DNA from: Paulinella micropora
Taxonomy: Eukaryota; Cercozoa; Imbricatea; Euglyphida
NCBI GenBank assembly: GCA_009731375.1
Contig: BJOX01000014.1
Location: 703,236-729,093 of the forward strand
Direction: 5' to 3'
Length of the DNA: 25,858 bases
Shown here: positions 17,575 through 25,858 of the stretch, piece by piece
Layout of the letters: every line of letters begins with the position of its first letter
Numbering within the stretch: position 1 is the stretch's first letter
Program-made: the position numbers and the translations under genes
Notes under the pieces: generated by a model
Told to the model about the DNA's origin: nothing
Database searches by the model: none
The model's input: only the letters and a program-made list of their open reading frames with translations

Positions 17575-17980
17575 TTAGAGACATCGGGTGTGATGGACTG
17601 TTTTGACTTGCTTAAGAGGCAGTGTAGGTCAGAGAGGTAAGGGGGAGAGTATTTTATTTTCTGAGCTGTATATATGCCTACCCATTACAACCTATATTGC
17701 TATTTCTTTTCCCAGTGCTAGTTCAGAGGAGTACAGATAGTCAGTCTTTCATTATTGTACAGGAGTAGACTAAGTTATCACAGAGCGAGTGAGCGTTTAG
17801 TCGCTAGTAGAGTGCCTGTGCGAATTTGGAATTTATGCGATTTTGTAGGAGTCTATCAGGACTTCTCGGGAGTCTCTTCTTGTTGCAAGTTTCAGACCAA
17901 TAGCGAATACTCCAGATCCACACCTACGCGGGTGAGGAGATGGGGCAGTGTTCAAGCAGAGATTGCCGGAGCCTGCTGAG
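17575..17980 (+). mobile_element. Possible LTR-retrotransposon remnant
   Basis: The sequence TGTTAGAGACATC at 17574 resembles the start of many copia-type LTRs. A TATA-like box (CTGTATATATGCC) lies about 90 bases on, and TTATCACAGAGCGAG near 17776 is similar to the initiator-tRNA primer-binding site. There is no second LTR, and no gag or pol frame follows, so this is weak. Confidence 0.18.
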
Positions 17981-17983
17981 CCA

Positions 17984-20900
17984 CTAGTGCTCCGACTTGG
18001 GGCGCCCGCATTCCTTACACTTGGAGCCTCGCCATACCACGCTGGCGGAAGAACCAGTCGACCGGAAGCCATTACAGCGCTGGGCAGCGGACGGCAGCCC
18101 TCTGACCTCGCTCGCAGAAGGCGAAGAGGTTGAAGAGGAGGAGGAGTAGGAGGGAGAGGTGGAGGAGGGTTCGGAAGGTAATACAGCTTCCATGACGGCC
18201 TGCAACACGCACCCATAGGCAGCCACTGAGACTCATGACAGGCTCTTAGTTCTCAAGTACAATCCAGAGATATTTCAAGTGCTTCGTTTTAAGCCAACTC
18301 TTGCTCCAAACCTGTAATATGGCTCATTGAAAGCTCTCATTGGCAGCCTTCGAAGAAACCGATGCACAAGCAATAACAATTTGAAATGGGCTGAGAACGA
18401 AGCGCGCAAAGTTTTGTTCATGTAGTAAGCCGATAGGCATCTTAGAGCATCTCACGCAGCATCGAGAGGCGGCATGCATATGCATAAAGCAGGAAACTGA
18501 GGGCAGCACAGACCGGCGGGGATGCTGCTACTGCTCGTTGCAGCTCCAAAAGTTGCGCTCGCAGCTCTGTGTTGTCTGCCTCCAGCTTCGCCTTCGCCCT
18601 CGCCTCGACTTCCATTCTAGACTTAGACTCGGCCTCTAGCTTGGCCTTGGACAACTCTGCATCTTTCAAACTGGCCTTGAGCTCGGTTGCCAGTTTGGCG
18701 TTAGCCTCTGCCTTGGCCTTCAGCTGGGCTAGCTCTGCCTGCAGCCGCTGCATGTCGCCACCAACGCGCGGCACCTCGCCCGGATCTAAGCCAGACATGC
18801 AAGAAGACATGCATCTTATGCATTTGCTTGCGTTCTAGGAACCACTCCGAGACAATCGAGATTTGATGGTGGATATGCAATGTGTGTATGTGATGTGTGT
18901 GCACATGCATGGATTTATGTCCACGTATTCATGTATGCATGCAGGTACGTATATATGTAACCTCCACGCGCAGTGCCGCTGGCCTCGGCCTGCAGGCGCT
19001 GCTGCTGCTCCAGTTCCCGCGCCTCCTCCCGCTCCGCCTCCGCCACCTCAGACCCAGCCCGCACATGAGGTGTTCCAATCCTTAAGTACAAGGCGCACTG
19101 ACTTCCGACACTTCGTTCTCCGCCATTTCTCATATCACAGACTTATGTTATGGCTCATTTGAAAGTTTTTAATGAGAGCTTTCAAATGAGTCCGTACACA
19201 AGCAACAAGAGAACACAATTGGTTTGGAACGAAGTGCCTGAAACTATTGTTGATTATACTTAAAAACTAGGAATTTCTACATAGCCATCCTTCAAGATTC
19301 GAATTGAAACGAAAAAAAATCCCAGGATTGTTGCAAAGTGTTCAACTACCCTTGACGAAAACAGGGACCTGCTGGTCGGAGAGCGGCGCCAGCTTCTTGA
19401 AGGGGCTGACCATTCGCAGCAAGAGCTCATCGCACATGGCCACAAACTAAAAGCCACAGTCCGAGCGGCACAGCAAGGTAATCATATGCAGGCCTAGAAC
19501 CGCAAGGGAGACATGGCAACTGAGGCCATATGCAACACTGGATGTGAATGAGAGTTGCGGGTTTGTTGCTGTCGTCGATCTTGATATTGTATTTTTTGCT
19601 TATTTGCTTGCTTACTTGATTGTGTTTACTTGTTGCTTGCTTACTCGTTTGTTATTGTTGGCGTCACAGCTCTTCTTCTTGTGATTGCTTATCTTTCTGT
19701 CTGGTCTTTCTTTTTTCTATTATTATCTTTTTTGTTTTTTGCTGCTGCTGTTGTTCTTGTCACTGGCATTCTATTGTCATGAAACACAGCAATATAGGAG
19801 CTATGATGTTGCACCTCGAAGTTGCGCTCGGCTTGCGAACGAAAGGCCTGCCACGCAACAAACAGCAAACAGCAAGCAGCAGAGTGTTCCCGCCGGGCAC
19901 ACAAATGCAGCGCCAGTACGGCAACGGCATCGGCAACAATAAATAAATAAATAAAAACAACAAAAACAAAAACAAGAGACAACAAGATCAGCATTTACAA
20001 GAAAAATGCAACGCTAACAATTATGAAACAACCGCAAATACGAAAGCACAAATGAGTAAGGAAGCAGACAAGCAACAACAACAACAACAGCGGACCAATG
20101 CCTCCAGCGAGCTCACCACCTCCATCAGCCTATGTATGTATGTATGTATGTAATTCTTTACATGTATTTGTGTGTATGTATCCGTGTATGGATGTGTGTA
20201 TGGATGTATGAATACAATAGTATGTATGTAGGTATGTACCACTGCGGTGCGAGGCGACTCTCCGGCCCGTTAAACTGCCAGCCCTGTCAGAGTGTTTTTT
20301 GTAATAATGTATGTGTGTTAGTTAAGTATATGTATGTATGCATGTATGAATCTACCGCCTCCTCGCTGCAGACTGTGAAAAGCGGTTTCGCCTCCTGCAC
20401 CGCGTAGCGGAGGTGCAGCAGGCTGGGGCCAATGAACACGCCGGCCGTCAGAAGCACCTACTCCATGCAGGCACTTAACCTTAGGCTCGTTCTGCACCTC
20501 CGAATGCCCGTTTTCGGGCCTGCTCCTGAAAACCCTGGCATTGTGTGCCACCCTCTCACAAAATCGCACCCGGAACTCGAAATGCTGGTGTATGGAACCA
20601 GCCTGATTTGCGATAGCGTCTTGTGCCCTTGCATGCTGCTGCTGCTGCTGCTGCACTTGAGCGCTTCGTGCTTCATGACGACTATGACTATGAACTTTCT
20701 TTTTGATCTTTGAAGCCCAGGTCTGGGAGGGGGACGGTTGGGAAGGCCAAGAGAGCGTTTACTCAGAGGGTTTAATCAGACCGCTGCTTGAGCAATGACA
20801 GCAAATGTTGGGCAAGAATAAAGCCCATCGAAATTCTTAAGTTGAAAGTCGTGGTCCTTATACACTAGGATAGGCTCTTACCACCACGCGTTCCGCCTCC

Positions 20901-21048
20901 CGCAGCGCTGCGGGCACGGGCGCCTCGTCGCTGGTTTGCACGGACACCTCCAAGCCTGTTCGTCAGGACAGCTCAGACAGATAGCTAGAGAAGCTGAATA
21001 CATAGGGTAGATAGATGGATGAATAGATGTATGGATAAATGGATAAAC

Positions 21049-21133
<85 letters not shown>

Positions 21134-21314
21134 TGTTTGGTCTATCAGCTCTGCATATCCCAGCACATAGGCATCCATTCGACCCCGCCATCCGAAGGGC
21201 GTGAGTGGGCAGCGGGCTGAAGATGGGGACTGAGCCCCGATAGATGGATAGATAGATAGATAGATAGATAGATAGGTAGATAGATAGATAGATAGATAGA
21301 TGGATAGATAGATG

Positions 21315-21347
<33 letters not shown>

Positions 21348-22624
21348 GCTCATAGAGCAAGGTGTTGATAGACGCCTAAGTTGTTCTGGTTCATAGCGAC
21401 AACATAAGCAGTTTGGAGGATAGACAAATAGGACAAATGTCATCATTGCGCTTCATTTTCTTTGAATTTTCACGTGGATTACGGTCAAAATGTTGCTAAT
21501 TCTAAGCATTGTTAGTTCTAAGTATGTGCTTACCCGGCCCGCCGCTTGCTTGCAGACCCTGCGCCAGCTCCACAGCCAGCTCCCGGGCCTGCCTCGACTG
21601 AGCACGAACCACCTGCACGCACGAGAAGATCTTATTTGTTCAGTACTTATGGACAATAACTTCAAGCGCTTCGTGCTCAGCCAAGATGGTCTATTCCTGC
21701 TGTTTTGTGGCTCATTTAAAAGCCCCCATGAGCCTTTTACAGGGCAATATCAAAGGTTGCGGGTACGAGAGGATCGGCTGAGACCGAAACGCTATGAATC
21801 TTTGTTGATTGTACTTAGCAACTTGGAACTTCTCCATGAAATTTGCATGTGCAGCAAAGTTTCTACAAACCTATGAACATATGTCTGCATGCATGTGTGT
21901 GTGTGTGTGTGTGTGTACGAATATGCGCGGCCAGCGCGGGCCAGCGGGTGGCGCCAGATGTTGCTCCTTGCCCTCTGAAAGTTCCCGCTCATCTAAAGTA
22001 AGATCACGGTAACTGCCTTTATAACTCCTATAATGATGAACTGAAATAATGGCTGACCGAACTGATTATTAGGCTGGGCCGCGGTGCCAGTTCCCGGCAG
22101 AGCGGCGGAGAGCACCAGCGGAGGTCGCAGCCGAGGCTTGGGCGGCAGCCGCTGGCCCCACAGCAGACCTGCAAGGATGTTTTGAACAATGACAAGGGAT
22201 CATATCATCGCAGGACGAATGCACGGCAAAATGACTACTAAATATTGGCAACTAGTTTCGTGATGCTGGGGAAAAAATGCGGTGAAATATAGAAAACACA
22301 TAAGTTTTGATGAATTGGAGAACAACAGAAATGGTAATAGAGGCGCGCGTATTAAAACTTGCTCAAGAGGAAAGTGAGAATGGCTTACCCTTACCCCCTG
22401 CGCGGGAAATTATCTCCCGCACCATGGCCTGTGGCAGCACGGCACACGAACAATGCACCTCTGCGTAGTCAGTGCAAGCTCACCTCGACCTCGAAGCCAC
22501 GGCGGCGGAAGGGTATGGTGACTCGCGGCGTGGCCAACCACTGTCGCTTGACCTCCTCGTGCACCTCGCTGCAGCCGGCAACGACCACGTAGTAGCAGTC
22601 GCAGTCGTCGTCGTCGTCGTCGTC

Positions 22625-22672
<48 letters not shown>

Positions 22673-22690
22673 AGTAGTAGTAGTAGTAGT

Positions 22691-22746
<56 letters not shown>

Positions 22747-22834
22747 CAGTAGCAGTAGTAGTAGTAGTAGTAGTAGTAGTAGTTGTAGTAGTAGTAGCAG
22801 TAGCAGCAGCAGCAGTAGTAGTAGTAGTAGTAGT

Positions 22835-22912
<78 letters not shown>

Positions 22913-22957
22913 GGTGGTGGTGGTGGTTGTGGTGGTTGTGGTGGTAGTAGTAGTAGT

Positions 22958-23000
<43 letters not shown>

Positions 23001-23054
23001 GGTGGTGGTGGTTTAGTGTAGTGTAGTGTAGTGTAGTAGTAGTGTAGTAGTAGT

Positions 23055-23109
<55 letters not shown>

Positions 23110-23213
23110 AAGTAGTAGCGTCGAGTAGCAGTAGCAGCAGTAGCAGTAGAGCAGTAGTAGTAGCCGCAGCAGCAGCAGCAGCAGTAGGTAGTAGAAGTAG
23201 TAGTAGTAGCAGC

Positions 23214-23269
<56 letters not shown>

Positions 23270-23447
23270 AAGTAGTAGTAGTAGTAGCACTGAGTAGAAG
23301 TAGCAATAGTAGCTCCGAGTAGTAGCGGTAGTAGTAGTAGTGGTGGTGGTGGTGGTGGTGGCGGTGGTAGACAAAGTGACTCAGGGCTCAGCAGAATTGG
23401 GGGAAGTATATGTATATGTATATGATGTCTATATGTGTATGTATATG

Positions 23448-23523
<76 letters not shown>

Positions 23524-23550
23524 AATATGTATATGAATATGTATATATTT

Positions 23551-23594
<44 letters not shown>

Positions 23595-25074
23595 CGTATA
23601 TGTATATGTATATGCATATGCATATGCATATGTATATGTATATGTATATGCACAGTATATGTATATTATTATTATGTGTGTGTATATATCTTGCGTCGAG
23701 AACCTCTGTCATATTAATAATTCATTCCAAAGCTCTTGGTGAGAGCCTTCAAGCAAGCTACCTGAACTTGGCTAGGCAGTTGCGGAAGGTGGAGCCGAGG
23801 TTCCTAGACTTGCCCCAGCCACCCGCGCCAGGCAGCTTGTCCAGCCTGTCCTACATACATACATATTCATACATACATGTACATACATACATATCCATAC
23901 ATACATGTACATACATACATATGCATACATAGTACATATGCATACATACATACATACATACACACATATACAAAAGTACATGCATACACACATACATACA
24001 TACATACATGAATACATAGACACACACATACATACACACAAACATACATACACACATACATTACATAGATACATACCTCCCGCCAGCGCTCGTAGTCGAA
24101 GCAGAAGAAGCGCCCATCAGTTTCCATCACGATGATAAAGGCTGCACCATGCATCGCACCACAACACAAAGTGGCAACAAAAAATTTTGACCTCATTTTT
24201 CTCGCTCAATAGTAGTGGTATGACAACGCTGATAGTATCGTGAGAAAGCTCATAGCAAGGGCTTTTAAAGCACGCGCTTATAATTGTTGTATCATCAATA
24301 TTGATTTAGAAAGAGCAGTTGAAAGATCAATTGTTTTGGACGCAAGCAGCCCGCCACACCGCGCACATGAGCATCCTTTCTTGCTAAGTACAAGGGAAAC
24401 CGACTTGCAGCACTTCCTTCTCAGTCAATCCTTGTGTCCAGGACTTATGCCATGGTTCACGAGAAAGCTTTCAGCAACAGCGATCACTTTCAGGATGTCC
24501 TAAGGCTCATGGTGTTTTTACTCACAGAGAGACTACAACAGTAGACAATGTATAGCTGAAAACGTACGTTTGCCGAACCCCAGTGCCCAGAAGATCTCCT
24601 TGAGGCAGTAGGTGCGACTTAACACTGCGTTGGTCAGCATTAAGATGAAGATATCGCAGTCGGCAACGCCCTGTTGCATGCCCTCCTCGCTCTATGACAA
24701 ACATGTCAAAGCAAAGCATATCTATACACGTCCGCTCTGCATGCAAGTCCTAGTCTATCAGGACTGTGCTTCCTTACGACTTTTCACGCATGTCAAGAGT
24801 TTTATTCTCAGTCGACATTGGCTGTCATTACTCAAGCAGCTCCTCACTTGATAGCGCTCCTCGAACGCATTTCTTGCCATGCTCGGGTTTACGAGCATCG
24901 CTGCAAACCCATAGAGATATTGAAATGTTCGTCGTCCAGTCCTTTTACACCAGGGTAATGTCCTGCCTCAAAGGAACAAGAGACCAGGTCTGGCGCGTCC
25001 ATGTCCCGCCACACCCTGATGCCGCATCGGCGCAGAGCCGCCGAGAGGGAGCCCACGTCACCTGAGGCCTCCGC
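17984..25074 (-). CDS. Spliced host gene: TIR-like domain, degenerate second TIR-like module, coiled coil
   Basis: Reconstructed from reading frames, GT-AG sites and matching phases. Exons (minus strand): 25074-24985, 24691-24568, 24141-24077, 23850-23762, 22568-22484, 22428-22395, 22168-22058, 21992-21919, 21612-21534, 20955-20882, 20457-20356, 19446-19369, 19046-18962, then 18785-18442 (stop), or 18785-18514 joined to a Ser-rich last exon 18199-17984. Module 1 reads [13 protein letters not shown], then [29 protein letters not shown] and [19 protein letters not shown], a TIR-like fold with the box-2 Glu in CLKEI. Exons 10-11 encode a second module ([16 protein letters not shown]) with Arg at that Glu position. 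The last exons are an Ala/Glu/Lys coiled coil. The 5' end lies outside the window. Signalling or NAD-cleaving activity is inferred only. Exons 7-8 and the last intron are the least certain. Confidence 0.7.
18253..18429. mobile_element. MITE-like inverted-repeat element, copy 1
   Basis: Starts near TCAAGTACAATCCAGAG and TTCAAGTGCTTCGTT, and ends with the inverse order CTGAGAACGAAGCGCGCAAA. The core contains ATGGCTCATTGAAAGCT and GCACAAGCAATAACAA. It lies in the last intron of the host gene (or in the 3' region if that intron is not real). Confidence 0.6.
19081..19263. mobile_element. MITE-like inverted-repeat element, copy 2
   Basis: The best-preserved copy. The left end CTTAAGTACAAGG ... GACACTTCGTTCT mirrors the right end GGAACGAAGTGCCTGAAAC ... 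GATTATACTTAA over about 34 bases. The core has ATGGCTCATTTGAAAG and its own inverted partner GAGCTTTCAAATGAG. It is located in the intron between exons 19369-19446 and 18962-19046. Confidence 0.7.
20129..20349. repeat. Degenerate GTAT repeats in an intron
   Basis: Two blocks of (GTAT)n with variants (20132-20237 and 20309-20348) flank a unique GC-rich piece. They lie in the intron downstream of the exon at 20356-20457. Confidence 0.8.
20998..21349. repeat. GATA microsatellites in an intron, two blocks
   Basis: (GATA)n at 21050-21131 and 21238-21347 with a unique 105-base spacer. Frames through them read Ser-Ile-Tyr-Leu repeats and are not coding. Confidence 0.95.
21641..21820. mobile_element. 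MITE-like inverted-repeat element, copy 3
   Basis: The left end GTACTTATGGACAATAAC-TTCAAGCGCTTCG mirrors the right end CGAAACGCTATGAATC-TTTGTTGATTGTACTTAG. The core has TGGCTCATTTAAAAGC. It lies in the intron between exons 21919-21992 and 21534-21612. Confidence 0.65.
22604..23371. repeat. TAG/GTA/GTG trinucleotide microsatellite
   Basis: Over 750 bases of (TAG)n with AGC, GTC and GTG variants, beginning right next to the splice acceptor at 22569. Long frames on both strands are poly-Thr, poly-Ser, poly-Leu and poly-Tyr artefacts. The tract sits in the intron between the exons 23762-23850 and 22484-22568. Confidence 0.95.
23407..23690. repeat. TATATG hexanucleotide microsatellite
   Basis: About 280 bases of (TATATG)n with small variants, in the same intron as the TAG tract. 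Confidence 0.95.
23851..24076. repeat. ACAT microsatellite filling a whole intron
   Basis: This tract runs from the splice acceptor at 23851-23852 to the donor at 24075-24076, so the entire 226-base intron consists of degenerate (ACAT)n. The donor GTATGT and the acceptor are themselves part of the repeat on the minus strand. Confidence 0.85.
24384..24500. mobile_element. MITE-like inverted-repeat element, copy 4, truncated
   Basis: The left half (GCTAAGTACAAGGGAAACC, GCAGCACTTCCTTCTCAG, CATGGTTCACGAGAAAGCTT) matches the family, but the right inverted arm is missing. It is in the intron between exons 24568-24691 and 24077-24141. Confidence 0.5.
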
Positions 25075-25082
25075 CTGCGTGC

Positions 25083-25127
<45 letters not shown>

Positions 25128-25147
25128 CTCAGGTAGGTAGGTAAGTA
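25083..25147. repeat. AAGT tetranucleotide microsatellite
   Basis: (AAGT)n with AGGT variants, starting about 10 bases upstream (minus strand sense) of the first visible exon of the host gene. Confidence 0.9.
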
Positions 25148-25394
25148 TGAAAGATAGCTTGATGATAGATAGATTGATGCATGCGCACACATACACACAT
25201 ACCACCAAACCCGCGTGAGACGCTATGCAAAACGATCCGATTTTGATCGCTTCGCTCTTCATCAGTCAAAGTGATATGAATTTGTTAAAGCCAGCTTGGA
25301 AAGCTCAGGGGAAGAACTTTCTAATGGCTGCTCAACAGTTTTGTATCTTAAATATTGATGGAGAAAAAATGGGGTTCAAAGTTGGGTGGTAGTT

Positions 25395-25580
25395 AGCAAG
25401 TTACAAAATGACTTACAGCGCTTCCTTCTCAATCAATTCTTGTGATCAGAACTTGTGCGGCTCGTTGAAAGCTCACAAGTAAAATTCACAAGGAGCGCCT
25501 TCGAATGCAAAAGCGCAAAAGCAACAACAACCAGTATTGGCTAAAAACGAAGCGTCTGAAGAAATTTTCCATGTTGTTTA
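25395..25580. mobile_element. MITE-like inverted-repeat element, copy 5
   Basis: The left arm ACTTACAGCGCTTCCTTCTCA mirrors the right arm TTGGCTAAAAACGAAGCGTCTGAAG. The core has GCGGCTCGTTGAAAGCTCAC and AAAAGCAACAACAACC. It lies upstream of the first visible host exon, so probably also in an intron. Confidence 0.6.
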
Positions 25581-25708
25581 GGAAATAAGACCCTCTGGTG
25601 CAGCTCGATGCATGTGCAAAAAGAAGGCACGGTGGAACCCGAGATTTTACAAAACAAGGAGAAGCAGAAGAAAAAAAGAGATGGAAAGAACCCGGGGGCA
25701 AAAGGAAT

Positions 25709-25736
25709 GGGGGGGGGGGGGGGGGGAGGGGGGGAA

Positions 25737-25772
<36 letters not shown>

Positions 25773-25774
25773 GT

Positions 25775-25858
<84 letters not shown>
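25709..25858. other. Terminal poly-G tract, probable artefact
   Basis: About 150 bases of G with only a few A or T interruptions up to the end of the sequence. Such tails commonly come from two-colour sequencing chemistry or failed assembly ends. A genuine G-rich repeat cannot be excluded. Confidence 0.85.

Noticed and set aside
17048-17578. Arg/Glu-rich plus-strand frame
   Set aside because: Its body is the GGA/GAA microsatellite; the short unique ends show no family likeness.
22469-23374. Long poly-Thr/Leu/Tyr and poly-Ser/Val frames
   Set aside because: They come from the TAG microsatellite. Only the last 85 bases (22484-22568) are a real exon, and in its own spliced context.

Overview
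The window looks like a draft scaffold from a microbial eukaryote, probably a unicellular alga or other protist (lineage not determined). It carries an integrated, AT-rich, Polinton-like-virus (PLV) type element of about 13.5 kb (roughly 2.75-16.3 kb). The host nature of the flanks is shown by dense microsatellites, a tRNA-derived retroposon-like sequence, and a spliced, GC-rich, many-exon gene on the minus strand of the right flank.

Left flank (1-2.5 kb): a tRNA-like sequence, then long microsatellites and a minisatellite with units of about 90-110 bp; a short GC-rich piece at 2.34-2.48 kb may be a host exon. The host-to-virus transition near 2.5-2.75 kb contains no assembly gap.

Viral element (2.75-16.3 kb): a truncated GIY-YIG fragment; two small minus-strand genes; a long virion-type protein with a parvovirus-VP1-like phospholipase A2 motif and a Pro/Gln-rich tail; an FtsK/HerA (A32-like) packaging ATPase; a small Pro-rich protein; a broken small ORF; a double-jelly-roll-type major capsid protein; a probable penton/minor capsid protein; an intact GIY-YIG endonuclease; a small basic protein; a fibre-like beta-rich protein; a small zinc-binding protein; a tyrosine recombinase with features of telomere resolvases (protelomerases); an ORF-free stretch of about 0.8 kb with a large imperfect inverted repeat; and a zinc-finger-array gene. 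Capsid, penton and ATPase form the morphogenesis core, the recombinase and endonuclease are the likely integration or mobility functions, and the PLA2-like and fibre-like proteins are candidate entry or attachment components.

The element appears to be decaying. In-frame stops (TAG 5666, TAA 8444, TGA 12886, TAA 14934, TGA 15973) and frameshifts (about 6560 and 6927-6931) interrupt reading frames that stay protein-like on both sides, while the capsid, penton and GIY-YIG frames are intact. Several 10-N gaps are flanked by redundant sequence, so parts of the assembly inside the element are collapsed or misjoined copies.

Right flank (16.6-25.9 kb): purine and other microsatellites, and one host gene reconstructed by reading frame, GT-AG junctions and phase as at least 14 exons (minus strand, about 25074 to 18442 or 17984). 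It encodes a TIR-like domain, a second degenerate TIR-like module and a C-terminal coiled coil. Its introns carry at least five copies of one inverted-repeat (MITE-like) family. The scaffold ends in about 150 bases of near-pure G, probably an artefact.
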